A stretch of DNA of 64,000 nt from Mucilaginibacter dorajii (GCF_024808255.1 NZ_JANTYS010000002.1:434001-498000); one strand, 5' to 3'; positions 42,908 to 52,275 are shown, counted from the stretch's first letter. The notes: generated from the sequence alone by a model not told the origin. Program-made: numbers and translations.

Positions 42908-43402
42908 TTATGCCTCCTCGTGCGCTTTCATTTTATGGTATTGTGGTAATTGATACCATGGCTTGGTAGGTCTATCGGCAGGGAAGCCATATTTTTGGCG
43001 ATAGGCTTTACGTTCGGCGGTAAAATGCCACCAGCGTTTGCTGTCATCACGGTGTGCAATATAATGGCTCAACAAACGGTACGAATCTTCAACACAAGGG
43101 TCGGCCCAGGCACCACAATGTTTTTCAAAAGCGTTGTATAATTCAACAGGATCTTTGCCCGCCAACTGCGCCAGCGAATGGTAGCCCTGCCCTATCAACT
43201 CGGTTGCAAAATTTATCCCCAGGGATGGGATGCTTTGAAACTCCACCAACGCGTTGATCTCTTTTGCTCGTTGGGGCGATGCTTTTAATATGGATGCTAT
43301 CTCATCGGGAGCATAACCCGCAAGTTGGCTCATCTTTATTTTTTGTTGCCTTAAGATTGCTTTTTCTTTGTCGGTTAATTGCAGGTTGATATTCTTTTTC
43401 AT
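42908..43402 (-). CDS. Cdd1-like helix-hairpin-helix protein
   Basis: A 164-residue cytosolic protein. Its core, SIPSLGINFATELIGQGYHS then LAQLAGKDPVELYNAFEKH, is a helix-hairpin-helix pair of the Pathogenicity-locus/Cdd1 type, which suggests DNA binding. WADPCVEDSYRLLSHYIAH follows and the C-terminus is basic and aromatic (WWHFTAERKAYRQKYGFP). The N-terminal 45 residues form an additional helical segment. Start at ATG 43402; 43429 is a weaker choice. Function unknown. Divergent from the histidine kinase gene. Confidence 0.8.
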   Translation of the reverse strand: MKKNINLQLTDKEKAILRQQKIKMSQLAGYAPDEIASILKASPQRAKEINALVEFQSIPSLGINFATELIGQGYHSLAQLAGKDPVELYNAFEKHCGAWADPCVEDSYRLLSHYIAHRDDSKRWWHFTAERKAYRQKYGFPADRPTKPWYQLPQYHKMKAHEEA

Positions 43403-43548
43403 CACATAATTTATATCTAAATTACACAAAAAAAGATAGCCGGTATTATTGGTTTAATTTAAGGCCGGTTAATTATTTAATTAAAAAATAAAGAGAACTT
43501 AATAGGCTATTACTTTCGTATAAAACACTTTAACTTGTTTAACTGATC

Positions 43549-45792
43549 TTGACCCTCCAAAAACATATCGTTTTAAGTAATAGCGCCCTGTCGAAGTTTT
43601 TATCGATGGTATTTTTGTTATGTTGCGGTTTGCACAGCTTTGCGTCATTACATCCCGAGCTGGATAGTATCAAAAAAACGCTTTCCCCATCGGCCCTTCA
43701 ACAGCAAAACCCGGATACAGCTACTATCAATACGCTCAACAAACTGGCGGCCAATTATTTTAAATCAAACCCGGATAGTGCCTATTATTACGGGCAAAAA
43801 AGCATTGAGCTATCGCGCAAAATTAAATACAAGGCAGGTATAGCCAATGGCTTACTTGAAACCGGGCATGTGAACTATTTTAAAGGAAACTCGGCAAAGG
43901 CCAGCAAAAATTTTGACGAGGCCATTGCCATATTTAAAAGCCTGAATGATAATAAAGGACTTAGTAAAAGCTACATCTCTTACAGCAGGATGTACAACAT
44001 GCTTGCCGAATATCCGCTGGCACTCAGCTATCTTGATAAAGCCCGCGTCATATGTTTAAACAACAACGACGAGGCTACTTTAACTGATTGTTATAAGAAC
44101 ATAGGCATTATTTATTTCAGCAGGGGCCAGTTATCAAAGGCGTTGGATTTTTATTACAAAGGACTTTTTATCGCCCTAAAAAACAATTATACCACAACCT
44201 ACGCCGAAATTTATAATGACATAGGGGTTGTGCTGCAAAATATGGAAGTGTATCCCAACGCGCTTGAATATTTTAAAAAAGCCATTGTTGTGTTTGAACG
44301 TACCAATAACAAACAAGCTGTTGCCACCATTAATGAAAACATTGGCGAGGTATTGCTGGCCCAAACCCAATATGATGAGGCCATTGGTTACCTGTTAAAA
44401 TCATTAAAAACGGTAAAAAAACAGGATGATAAAGATGGGTTAAGTTCTGTATATACAGATCTGGGATTATGCTACGCCCATAAAAACCAAATAAAACTGG
44501 CTATAGCCTACCTTGATACTTCTTTACAAATAGCCAATAATTTTAAAATTGTTTACAACCAGGCTTATGCTTTAAATGGATATGCAATGGTTTATAACCT
44601 GGTAAAGGATTATAAAAATGCATACAAATATGCAATCCAAGGCAAAGAGCACGCCATTAAACTGGGTAATATATCGGTGCGGTCAAACGCGGCTTTGCAG
44701 TTAAACAAGGCTATGGCGGGCCTGGGAATGTTTGAGGATGCCAACAGCATGCTCAATGAATACATTTATCTTAAAAACGAAATAAACGATAATGAGAGTA
44801 TTCAAAAACTTACCTCCTATAATTATGAACTTGGCTTTGCCGAAAAGAAACGCCAGTTAGCCCAACAGCAACGCGAACGGGATCTGATCTATCAACAAAA
44901 AATAAAAAGTCAGCGCCTCATTAACACTATCTTTCTGGTGATCATTTTAGCGATGATTGTTACCGTGGGTATCTATTACCGGCAGAAACGGAAGCAGCAA
45001 ATGATCAACGCGCTGCTGGAAGACAGAAACCATGAGATCCTGAAACAAAAAACCAATATTGACGATCAGGCCGAAAAACTAAATGACCTGAACGTTTTAA
45101 AAGACAGGCTGATCTCTATCCTTGCGCATGATCTGCGTGCGCCATTGAGTACGCTCCGTGGCTTGTTTGATCTTTTACAGGACGATAGCATCAGCCACCA
45201 GGAACTATTGGAGATGATACCAGGTGTGCTGAAGAAACTGGAATATACTTCAGATTTCCTGGACACCTTGCTGTTCTGGATCAACAGCCAAATGGAAAAC
45301 TTCGAGTCGTCGGTTAAAAAGTTTTCCATTAAAGAATTAGTAAGCTTAGAGATAGACGCTTACCACGAACAGGCCGAACTGAAAGGCATAAACCTGGTAG
45401 ACAATATCCCCGATGATTTACTGGCCTGGGCCGATCCAAATTCTATTCGCATTGTGATCCGCAACCTGATCACCAATGCGTTGAAATTTTCGACTGTGGA
45501 TGATATCATCGAGATCTCGGCCTGGCAGGAAGAAGACCAGCGTATCGTAGTGCGGGTTAAAGATACCGGGGTAGGCATGCCGCCAGATCAGCGCGACAGG
45601 CTGTTTAAAGGCAAGGTAAACAGCAAAACCGGCACCAAAAACGAATCGGGCACAGGCATGGGCATGCTCTTTTGCAAAGACCTGGTTGAACGCTGCCACG
45701 GTAAAATTTGGGTTACCAGCGAGCCCGGCATCGGTACCGAGTTTATGTTTACCATACCTGCGGTAGCGGTTGGAGTGGAAGTGGTGGCTTAA
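43549..45792 (+). CDS. TPR-containing sensor histidine kinase
   Basis: A 747-residue sensor. Signal peptide or first helix 14-33, a periplasmic array of about seven TPR units (40-400; NSAKASKNFDEAIAIFKSLN, QLSKALDFYYKGLFIALKNN), a coiled coil, one membrane helix (TIFLVIILAMIVTVGIYY, about 463-480), then HisKA with the phospho-acceptor in LAHDLRAPLSTL (His527) and an HATPase domain with N (NLITNALKFS), G1 (DTGVGMPP) and G2 (GTGMGM) boxes. The start is TTG 43549, since an in-frame TAA precedes it and the next ATG (43606) removes the basic end of the signal; not certain. A TACTTTCG box lies 32 nt upstream. No response regulator is nearby, so it is an orphan kinase. Confidence 0.88.
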   Translation: MTLQKHIVLSNSALSKFLSMVFLLCCGLHSFASLHPELDSIKKTLSPSALQQQNPDTATINTLNKLAANYFKSNPDSAYYYGQKSIELSRKIKYKAGIANGLLETGHVNYFKGNSAKASKNFDEAIAIFKSLNDNKGLSKSYISYSRMYNMLAEYPLALSYLDKARVICLNNNDEATLTDCYKNIGIIYFSRGQLSKALDFYYKGLFIALKNNYTTTYAEIYNDIGVVLQNMEVYPNALEYFKKAIVVFERTNNKQAVATINENIGEVLLAQTQYDEAIGYLLKSLKTVKKQDDKDGLSSVYTDLGLCYAHKNQIKLAIAYLDTSLQIANNFKIVYNQAYALNGYAMVYNLVKDYKNAYKYAIQGKEHAIKLGNISVRSNAALQLNKAMAGLGMFEDANSMLNEYIYLKNEINDNESIQKLTSYNYELGFAEKKRQLAQQQRERDLIYQQKIKSQRLINTIFLVIILAMIVTVGIYYRQKRKQQMINALLEDRNHEILKQKTNIDDQAEKLNDLNVLKDRLISILAHDLRAPLSTLRGLFDLLQDDSISHQELLEMIPGVLKKLEYTSDFLDTLLFWINSQMENFESSVKKFSIKELVSLEIDAYHEQAELKGINLVDNIPDDLLAWADPNSIRIVIRNLITNALKFSTVDDIIEISAWQEEDQRIVVRVKDTGVGMPPDQRDRLFKGKVNSKTGTKNESGTGMGMLFCKDLVERCHGKIWVTSEPGIGTEFMFTIPAVAVGVEVVA

Positions 45793-45802
45793 AAATCAGC
45801 CA

Positions 45803-45843
45803 ATAAAAAAGCCTTTCAAGTTTAAAACTCAAAAGGCTTTTGT
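45803..45843 (+). terminator. Terminator-like hairpin after the histidine kinase gene
   Basis: aaaaaagccttt (45805-45816) pairs with aaaggctttt (45832-45841), followed by a T-rich run. It may also serve carA from the other strand. Tracts of tcaaatcttcaaat and tgcacatctg words fill 45880-45975. Confidence 0.7.
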
Positions 45844-45980
45844 TTATTTCGGATGTTCGATTTGAGATTTATTAATTTGATCTCTCAATTACTAATTTGA
45901 TCATCCCATTTTCAAATCTTCAAATACTCAAATTTTCAAATTATTTGAAATCTGCACATCTGAAATCTGCATATCTAAGA

Positions 45981-47081
45981 TTATTGCATCAGTTTTATAA
46001 AATCGTCAAACAGGTACCTTGAATCGTGCGGGCCAGGAGACGACTCTGGGTGATATTGTACCGAGAATGCCTTTTTATCTTTTACACGGATGCCTTCTAT
46101 CGATTGATCGTTAAGGTTTACGTGGGTGATCTCTACTTTATCAGATGCGCGAACAGCTTCGGGCACCACACCAAAACCATGGTTTTGCGATGTTACCTCG
46201 CAATGGTTAATGATGATATTTTTTACCGGGTGGTTTAAGCCACGGTGACCGTTAAACATTTTTTTGGTTGGGATATCATTAGCCAAAGCCAGCAACTGGT
46301 GGCCTAAGCAAATACCAAACATTGGTTTATCGGCAGCAAGGATATCTTTTACCGTTTCAATGGCATAAGGCATTGCCGATGGATCGCCGGGGCCGTTTGA
46401 TATAAAGTAACCGGTTGGCGCAAAATCCTTTTCCATTTCGGCATAAGTTGTTTTGGCCGGGAATACTTTGGCGTATACATTGCGGTCGTCAAAATTGCGC
46501 AGGATGTTTTTCTTAACACCAAGGTCAAGCACGGCTACACGGTAGGCCGCCTTCTCGTCACCAAAAGTATAAGTTTCGGTAGTTGATACCTGCGATGAAA
46601 GTTCAAGGCCATCCATTGAAGGTACTTCGGCAAGCTTGGCTTTCAACTCATCAAGATCAATGATCTCTGAAGAAATGATAGCGTTCATGGCACCTTTATC
46701 GCGAATATGGCGAACCAGCTGGCGGGTGTCCACATCGCTGATGCCTACAATATTTTGCTCCTGGAAATAATCCTGGATAGATTTATCAGCCTGTTTACGG
46801 CTAAACGGAATGTTAAAGTTTTTACAAACCAAGCCCGAGATCTGGATATGCCCCGATTCAACTTCTGCATCAGCAATACCGTAATTTCCAATATGCGAAT
46901 TGGTTGTTACCATAATCTGCCCAAAGTATGATGGGTCGGTAAAAACTTCCTGGTAACCGGTCATGCCTGTATTAAAACAGATCTCGCCGGTAGTAGTACC
47001 AATTTTTCCGGCGGCTTTACCATAAAAAACGGTGCCGTCGGCTAATAAAAGTACTGCCGGTAATTTGGTGAAATGCGTCAT
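45981..47081 (-). CDS. carA: Carbamoyl-phosphate synthase small subunit
   Basis: Glutaminase subunit that supplies ammonia to CarB for carbamoyl phosphate, feeding arginine and pyrimidine synthesis. 366 residues: N-terminal CarA-specific domain (LLADGTVFYGKAAG, NTGMTGYQEVFTDPSY) and a class I amidotransferase domain with nucleophile Cys in PMFGICLGHQLLALA (near 245) and the His-x-Glu pair in QYHPESSPGPHD (near 344). Complete catalytic triad. No carB is in the window on either side, so the two subunits are not adjacent here. Promoter about 105 nt upstream. Confidence 0.96.
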   Translation of the reverse strand: MTHFTKLPAVLLLADGTVFYGKAAGKIGTTTGEICFNTGMTGYQEVFTDPSYFGQIMVTTNSHIGNYGIADAEVESGHIQISGLVCKNFNIPFSRKQADKSIQDYFQEQNIVGISDVDTRQLVRHIRDKGAMNAIISSEIIDLDELKAKLAEVPSMDGLELSSQVSTTETYTFGDEKAAYRVAVLDLGVKKNILRNFDDRNVYAKVFPAKTTYAEMEKDFAPTGYFISNGPGDPSAMPYAIETVKDILAADKPMFGICLGHQLLALANDIPTKKMFNGHRGLNHPVKNIIINHCEVTSQNHGFGVVPEAVRASDKVEITHVNLNDQSIEGIRVKDKKAFSVQYHPESSPGPHDSRYLFDDFIKLMQ

Positions 47082-47184
47082 TTAGTAAAAAAATTGAATG
47101 GATAAACAGATCGGATTTTCTGGCTCGAAGCTCCGTGAAAAAACACCGGAAGGTGGAAGTAAGATACCCCTTTATTCACGGCGC

Positions 47185-47192
47185 AAAAGTAA
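47185..47192 (-). promoter_or_regulatory. carA promoter -7 box with long leader
   Basis: TACTTTTG on the minus strand matches TAnnTTTG. The predicted leader of about 100 nt contains ccgtgaa/ttcacgg (47133-47139, 47176-47182) and the small palindrome caccggaaggtg (47144-47155). Tracts of attccgaaatccg words fill 47205-47330 towards panB. Confidence 0.5.
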
Positions 47193-47361
47193 ATAATAAT
47201 TTCGGAATTCGGAATTTCGATGTCGGATTTTTTTGATTCTGTTTGTCATCTCCCATTCCGAATTCAAAATTACCCTGGTTTGAAAATAAAAACATCCAAA
47301 ATCTCAATTCCGAAATCCGAAATTAATAACAACCTTTGCATCTCTTTAATACATTTTAACA

Positions 47362-48174
47362 ATGTCTGTAAACAAAGAAGTTAAAAGGATTACCACGCAT
47401 ATCCTGCAGGAGATGAAAAACCGTGGCGAAAAAATTGCCATGCTAACCGCCTACGATTACTCAATGGCAACCATAGTTGATGAGGCCGGCATGGATATTA
47501 TATTGGTTGGCGATTCGGCATCAAACGTGATGGCCGGTCATGAAACCACACTTCCTATCACACTCGATCAGATGATCTATCACGCATCATCAGTAGTGCG
47601 TGCCGCTAAACGCGCGTTGGTGGTGGTTGATTTGCCTTTCGGTTCATACCAGGGCAACTCTAAAGAGGCCTTGAATTCTGCCATCCGCATCATGAAGGAA
47701 TCTGGTGCCCACGCTGTTAAAATGGAAGGCGGCGTAGAAATTGCCGAATCTGTAAGTCGCATTCTTACCGCGGGTATCCCGGTTATGGGGCATTTGGGTT
47801 TAACTCCGCAATCTATCTATAAATTTGGCACTTATACTGTACGTGCTAAGGAAGAAGTTGAAGCACAGAAATTAAGAGACGATGCGCTTAAACTACAGGA
47901 ATTAGGCTGCTTTGCCATCGTACTTGAAAAGATACCCGCCAAACTGGCTACCGAAGTAAGCCAAAGCGTACAAATTCCAATTATAGGTATTGGTGCAGGG
48001 CAGTGCGATGGGCAGGTGTTGGTTATCCATGATATGCTGGGCATTAATAACGATTTTAAACCACGCTTTTTGCGCCAGTATGCCAACATGTACGAGCAAA
48101 TGAACAGCGCTTTTAAGGGTTATATCAACGACGTAAAATCAAAAAGTTTCCCAAGCGATAAAGAACAATATTAA
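47362..48174 (+). CDS. panB: 3-methyl-2-oxobutanoate hydroxymethyltransferase
   Basis: First step of pantothenate synthesis: transfers a hydroxymethyl group from methylene-tetrahydrofolate to ketoisovalerate. 270 residues, metal-dependent TIM barrel. Marks: [40 protein letters not shown] (metal Asp), [17 protein letters not shown] (ligand Lys and Glu), [14 protein letters not shown] and [20 protein letters not shown]. Complete. No panC or panD adjacent. Divergent from carA and followed by a pseudouridine synthase gene 92 nt on. Confidence 0.96.
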   Translation: MSVNKEVKRITTHILQEMKNRGEKIAMLTAYDYSMATIVDEAGMDIILVGDSASNVMAGHETTLPITLDQMIYHASSVVRAAKRALVVVDLPFGSYQGNSKEALNSAIRIMKESGAHAVKMEGGVEIAESVSRILTAGIPVMGHLGLTPQSIYKFGTYTVRAKEEVEAQKLRDDALKLQELGCFAIVLEKIPAKLATEVSQSVQIPIIGIGAGQCDGQVLVIHDMLGINNDFKPRFLRQYANMYEQMNSAFKGYINDVKSKSFPSDKEQY

Positions 48175-48176
48175 AT

Positions 48177-48262
48177 ACAGTTCATGGTTCATAGATCATG
48201 GTTCATAGCTTTTTGCAGCTGCCATGAACTATTAACCATGAACCATGAACCATGAACTAAAC
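48177..48262. repeat. catggttca-word tract between panB and the RluA gene
   Basis: tcatggttcatagatcatgg words on the left and aaccatgaaccatgaacc on the right form direct and inverted copies filling the whole intergenic space from 3 nt past one stop to 5 nt before the next start. Confidence 0.85.
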
Positions 48263-48266
48263 ACCA

Positions 48267-48992
48267 ATGGCCCGTCCAGAATTTAATTATACCAGTTACG
48301 ATGTTACCGATAAGGATATTCTTTATGAGGATAACCACCTTATTGCCGTAAATAAACGTGCGGGCGATATTGTACAGGTTGACGATACCGGCGATGAATC
48401 ATTGGATGAAAAGGTTAAAAAGTACATCGCCCAAAAATATAACAAACCCAATGGTGCCTTTTTGGGTGTGGTGCACAGGTTAGATAGACCCGTAAGCGGG
48501 GTGATCCTGTTTGCCAAAACCAGCAAGGCTTTGGAGCGCATTAATAAGATGTTTAAAGCGCGCGAAATGCATAAAACCTATTATGCTGTTGTGCGCAAAA
48601 AGCCTTATCCTGAGTCGGGCACGTTGGTGCACTGGCTGATAAAAAATCCGCAGAAAAACGTTACCAAGGCACACGATAAAGAAGTTGTTGGCAGCGCAAG
48701 ATCTGAACTGCATTATAAATTAGTTGGCGAACTAAACGGCTATTATTTAATTGAGGTTGATCCGATAACCGGCAGACCGCACCAGATCAGGGTACAGCTA
48801 TCAACTTTGGGCTGCCCTATTGTTGGCGATAACAAGTATGGTTACCCCCGCGGCAGCCTGCGCAAAAGCATTTGCCTGCATGCCCGCCTGCTTACCTTTA
48901 CCCATCCCGTAAAAAACGAGCCAATAGGCATTATAGCCCCTGTTCCGCGCGATGGCTTTTGGGAAAAATTTGAGGATATGATGGTGGGGTAG
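48267..48992 (+). CDS. RluA family pseudouridine synthase
   Basis: A 241-residue RNA-modifying enzyme that isomerises uridines in rRNA or tRNA. Motif I LYEDNHLIAVNKRAGDIVQ, motif II VVHRLDRPVSGVILFAKT with the catalytic Asp73, and motif III GRPHQIRVQLSTLGCPIVGD are intact. It lacks an S4 domain, so it belongs to the short RluA/TruC-like group; the target position cannot be deduced. Same strand as panB, but separated by a repeat tract. Confidence 0.92.
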   Translation: MARPEFNYTSYDVTDKDILYEDNHLIAVNKRAGDIVQVDDTGDESLDEKVKKYIAQKYNKPNGAFLGVVHRLDRPVSGVILFAKTSKALERINKMFKAREMHKTYYAVVRKKPYPESGTLVHWLIKNPQKNVTKAHDKEVVGSARSELHYKLVGELNGYYLIEVDPITGRPHQIRVQLSTLGCPIVGDNKYGYPRGSLRKSICLHARLLTFTHPVKNEPIGIIAPVPRDGFWEKFEDMMVG

Positions 48993-49052
48993 CTTCGGGA
49001 GTTAAGAGGTTAGATTCAAGAATATAGATATAAGACGTTTGCAAAGTGGAAC

Positions 49053-49409
49053 TTAATAAGCCTGGATTAACACTTCAGTTGGGATTTTAAGATTGTCATG
49101 TAACAACCTGATCATTTCTAACGATAGTTTTCTTTTTCTGTTGAGAATTTCGCTTGCCCGACTTTTAAGTCCCATAACTTTTGCCAAGTCACTTTGATCA
49201 TAACCCATCTGATCCATTCTGAATTTTATAGCTTCAATAGGATCTGGAAAATCAACAGGAAAATTTACATCCTCGTATTTCTCAATTAAAATGCCCAAAA
49301 CTTCAAGTTCGTCCCCATCTTCCGATCCCTTTTGGGCATCAAATATCAATTCAAGTCTTTCTAAGGCTTGTTGATAATCTGTTTCATTTTTTATTGGCTT
49401 TATCATCAT
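49053..49409 (-). CDS. higA: HigA-type antitoxin, XRE family
   Basis: A 118-residue antitoxin: N-terminal toxin-neutralising helices (NETDYQQALERLELIFDA, ELEVLGILIEKYED) and a C-terminal helix-turn-helix (QMGYDQSDLAKVMGLKSRASEILN). Binds HigB and represses the operon. Second gene, 5 nt past the toxin stop, the usual toxin-first HigBA order. Two consecutive ATGs start it; the first is used. It is the intact relative of the pseudogene at 15349. Confidence 0.92.
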   Translation of the reverse strand: MMIKPIKNETDYQQALERLELIFDAQKGSEDGDELEVLGILIEKYEDVNFPVDFPDPIEAIKFRMDQMGYDQSDLAKVMGLKSRASEILNRKRKLSLEMIRLLHDNLKIPTEVLIQAY

Positions 49410-49414
49410 GATAA

Positions 49415-49708
49415 TTAAATTTCCGAAGCGTTAATTTTATCGTATTCGGCATGGGTTCCTATAAACCTAATCCAAACCATTTGATAACTATAGTTTATTC
49501 TTACAATTAACCTGTAGTTATTCCCTTTTATATTAAAAACGACTCTGTTACCCTGCAAAATACTTGCACTTGGATATTCCTTTTTAATATCATTAGGATG
49601 CCCCCAAACAACATCGTTTGCCTCCTGATACCAGGCTTTTAACTGCTGCTCGCAATCTGGATGTATTTCCCAGAACTCCCTAAGTATCTTTTTTGCTATA
49701 ACTCTCAA
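49415..49708 (-). CDS. higB: HigB-type toxin, mRNA interferase, TTG start
   Basis: A 97-residue RelE-fold ribosome-dependent endoribonuclease. It opens RVIAKKILREFWEIHPDCE, then LKAWYQEANDVVWGHPNDI, VFNIKGNNYRLIVRINY (basic catalytic strand) and ends with WIRFIGTHAEYDKI, all characteristic of HigB_toxin. The start codon is TTG at 49708, aligned with the family's Met-Arg-Val-Ile; no ATG is available. A weak start may keep toxin synthesis low relative to antitoxin. Promoter and a putative operator lie 17-46 nt upstream. Confidence 0.93.
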   Translation of the reverse strand: MRVIAKKILREFWEIHPDCEQQLKAWYQEANDVVWGHPNDIKKEYPSASILQGNRVVFNIKGNNYRLIVRINYSYQMVWIRFIGTHAEYDKINASEI

Positions 49709-49724
49709 AGCGCTCCACTTTAAA

Positions 49725-49754
49725 CAAATATAATAAAAGTTCCCAAAATGGGAA
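49725..49754 (-). promoter_or_regulatory. higBA promoter and putative autorepression operator
   Basis: -7 box TATATTTG (49725-49732 on the minus strand) and, centred 15 nt upstream where the -33 element should be, TTCCCAAAATGGGAA (49740-49754), whose TTCCC/GGGAA arms are perfect inverted copies. HigA homologs bind such palindromes to repress their own promoter. Confidence 0.6.
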
Positions 49755-49765
49755 TATTATTATTA

Positions 49766-50755
49766 CTACAATCCATTCACCACTTCCCACATCTTTTCAT
49801 CAACCAAAACGCCTTCGCTCATATTTTTTTCACGGGTTTTTAAGGTGTTTTCTCCGGGATAGGATATTGAACCGTCTACATGTTCGGGTGTGCTTGTTTT
49901 AGTATAGGCGATGATCTCTTCTATCAAAGCGGCGGTTTGTTCGCCGCTGTTTGGTTTTATGCAGATAAACACCTGGGATACGCCAGCCTCGGCACCGCTT
50001 TGGGTAATTTTCGCGGTAGAATTTCCGCCGCTTAAAACCGTTGCCAGCAGATCAAGCACCAGTGACAGACCCGAGCCTTTCCAAAAACCTACAGGGAGTA
50101 TTCGTTTCGATTCTAAAATGACAGCAGCATCAGTACTCAAATTACCTTGGGCATCATAACCACCGGGCAAAGGCAACACCTCTTTATTGTTTTTGTATTG
50201 CATTAATTTGCCGACCGAATATTGAGATATGGCCATATCTAACACCACATGGCCCGCTATATGCGGCACGGCTATCACCAGCGGATTATTCCCCAGGCGT
50301 GGGTCAAGGCCGCCCCATGGCGGTAAATTGGCTATGGTATTGGTAAAGCAAATCCCGATTAAACCTGCCTGGGCAGCCTGCCAGCCATACGTACCGGCGC
50401 GCATCCAATGGTTGGTATTTTTTATAGCTACACATCCTATTCCGTTTTCATGAGCCAAAGCTATCGCCCTATCCATACAAAAGCGGGCATTTAACATACC
50501 TGGACCATAGTTGCCGTTCCATTGCTCTATGGCGCCAAACCCACCCTCTTTGGTTGGTTCTTCATCGGGTTTAACCAAACCATCTTTTACATGACCAACA
50601 AAGGTTGGGAAACGGTTTAGGCCGTGGGTATACACACCATCCCTGCTGTTTTCTGCAAAAATAGTAGCACAGGCGTCGGCTTTAGCCTCTGTAAAATGGA
50701 GATTTAGTAGTACTCGTTTAAATTCGGCTTTGAGTTGAGGGAAAGGGATGTGCAT
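49766..50755 (-). CDS. Ldh family oxidoreductase (malate/lactate/diketogulonate type)
   Basis: A 329-residue NAD(P)-dependent dehydrogenase of the type-2 malate/L-lactate dehydrogenase family, distinct from Rossmann LDH. Marks: AENSRDGVYTHGLNRFP (catalytic His near 48), NTNHWMRAGTYGWQAA, TNTIANLPPWGG, NNPLVIAVPH and GFWKGSGLSLVLDLLATVLSGG. Closest named relatives by eye are 2,3-diketo-L-gulonate reductase and YbiC, but the substrate is not fixed by the sequence. Start at ATG 50755, since the codon at 50767 is TTG inside an aattcaaaagt-word tract. Cytosolic; single gene. Confidence 0.9.
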   Translation of the reverse strand: MHIPFPQLKAEFKRVLLNLHFTEAKADACATIFAENSRDGVYTHGLNRFPTFVGHVKDGLVKPDEEPTKEGGFGAIEQWNGNYGPGMLNARFCMDRAIALAHENGIGCVAIKNTNHWMRAGTYGWQAAQAGLIGICFTNTIANLPPWGGLDPRLGNNPLVIAVPHIAGHVVLDMAISQYSVGKLMQYKNNKEVLPLPGGYDAQGNLSTDAAVILESKRILPVGFWKGSGLSLVLDLLATVLSGGNSTAKITQSGAEAGVSQVFICIKPNSGEQTAALIEEIIAYTKTSTPEHVDGSISYPGENTLKTREKNMSEGVLVDEKMWEVVNGL

Positions 50756-50906
50756 GTTTAAATTCAAAAGTAAAAATTCAAAAGTAAAAAAACCTTGAGG
50801 CTTAAAAGTTTTGATGTTGTCATAATGTCTAAATGTCGCTTAAAATAATTTACCTTTTAAACAGTTATAAATACATCCTGATAACCGGGTAATGGACAGG
50901 ATTTTT

Positions 50907-50914
50907 TATTTTTG
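50907..50914 (+). promoter_or_regulatory. -7 box of the lipoprotein gene at 50928
   Basis: TATTTTTG matches TAnnTTTG, ending 13 nt before the ATG; it rules against the ATG at 50892 as start. Confidence 0.5.
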
Positions 50915-50927
50915 CGGCACAAGTTCA

Positions 50928-51449
50928 ATGAGAAACAAGCTTTTATTCTTTTTTATTCCTGGTTTGCTGGTTATCAACCTATTTTGCAATTCGTGCAAAA
51001 AGGATGCAAACAGCAATATACCACACCTGTTAAGCTCAGGCACCTGGCAATTGGCGTCTCTTTTGGTTTATCATTATACAGGCAATACGCAAAATGGCGA
51101 TCCGGACACCTTAAACACCACCTGTTTGAAGGATCAGTTTTTCACTTTTAAAAGTGATAATACCTGTTCATATACCAATTTTAACTGCCTTGACCAAACT
51201 ACCACCGGCACCTGGACACTTACCGAAAACAAATTGTATTTCGCATCAGACATGGTTGCTAAAGATACTGTAGCAGGCGGCAGTACAAGCACAGTAAAAC
51301 CATTTACAAACACACAAATAGTTACTTTGGGTGTTTACTCATTAGTGCTGCAAACCGGCGATGTTGAACCCAATTATTCGGCCACAAAAAAAAGGACAGT
51401 GACACGATATGGTTTTATTAAGCAAAAAGCCACAACTATTACCAATTAA
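50928..51449 (+). CDS. Lipocalin-like lipoprotein of unknown function
   Basis: A 173-residue lipoprotein: MRNKLLFFFIPGLLVINLF leads to the lipobox CNSC (Cys near 23), followed by KKDAN, the charged start usual in Bacteroidota surface lipoproteins. The mature part has the lipocalin-like pattern LSSGTWQLASLLVYH, FTFKSDNTCSYTN, TTTGTWTLTENKLYF and TNTQIVTLGVYSLVL, an eight-strand barrel reminiscent of the Lipocalin_4 type. Ligand unknown. Start by the -7 box and the signal sequence. Single gene. Confidence 0.78.
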   Translation: MRNKLLFFFIPGLLVINLFCNSCKKDANSNIPHLLSSGTWQLASLLVYHYTGNTQNGDPDTLNTTCLKDQFFTFKSDNTCSYTNFNCLDQTTTGTWTLTENKLYFASDMVAKDTVAGGSTSTVKPFTNTQIVTLGVYSLVLQTGDVEPNYSATKKRTVTRYGFIKQKATTITN

Positions 51450-51568
51450 AATACGTAAAATTTTATATTTGAAATATAATTGAACGCTTTGTTATTAACT
51501 ATCCGCAACATGCACAAAACTGGTATAAAAGCACTGCCGGGTAGCTTCATCACCCTTGAAAAACTTTA

Positions 51569-52147
51569 ATGAAGAAACGAATTGCCATTTTTGCTTCAGG
51601 TTCGGGCTCAAACGCCCAAAAATTAATGGAGCATTTTAAACGCAATGCCGAGGCCGAAGTTGTACTCATACTCACCAACAACCCGCAAGCCTATGTATTA
51701 CAACGTGCCGACAATTTTGAAGTTCCGTCGCACATATTTACCCGCAAAGAATTTTTTGAAACCGATGATGTCATCCGCCTGTTGAAAAACCTACAGGTAG
51801 ACCTTATTGTGCTGGCTGGTTTTTTATGGCTTGTACCCGGTTCTTTATTGAAAGCCTTCCCTAATAAGATTATTAACCTGCACCCTTCCCTGCTACCCAA
51901 ATATGGCGGCAAGGGTATGTATGGCGATAACGTGCATAAAGCCATCCTTGAGGCCGGCGAAGACGAAGGCGGTATCACCATTCACTTTGTAAACGAAAAT
52001 TTTGACGAAGGCGAGATCATCCACCAATCAAAATTTAAGATTGAACCAGGCGATAACCTGGAGATGGTAAAATTTAAAGGCCAGCAGTTAGAGCATCTGC
52101 ATTTCCCTAAAGTGGTAGAAACGCTGATTAAGAAGATGAACCGCTAA
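51569..52147 (+). CDS. purN: Phosphoribosylglycinamide formyltransferase
   Basis: Third step of purine synthesis, formylating GAR with 10-formyl-tetrahydrofolate. 192 residues. GAR-binding loop ASGSGSNAQKL (9-19), then LIVLAGFLWLVPGSLL, the catalytic segment KIINLHPSLLPKYGGKGMYG (Asn, His) and GITIHFVNENFDEGEII with the catalytic Asp. Complete and typical. No other pur gene nearby. Confidence 0.96.
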   Translation: MKKRIAIFASGSGSNAQKLMEHFKRNAEAEVVLILTNNPQAYVLQRADNFEVPSHIFTRKEFFETDDVIRLLKNLQVDLIVLAGFLWLVPGSLLKAFPNKIINLHPSLLPKYGGKGMYGDNVHKAILEAGEDEGGITIHFVNENFDEGEIIHQSKFKIEPGDNLEMVKFKGQQLEHLHFPKVVETLIKKMNR

Positions 52148-52275
52148 CACGATTTAAGGATTTTTCAGGATTAACTGATTTTTTTTGCATTAATCTTTTT
52201 AATAAGATCAAGTCATCATCTGCACATCTGAAATTTGCACATCTGCACATTAAAAATCTTGATACTTGATACTAA

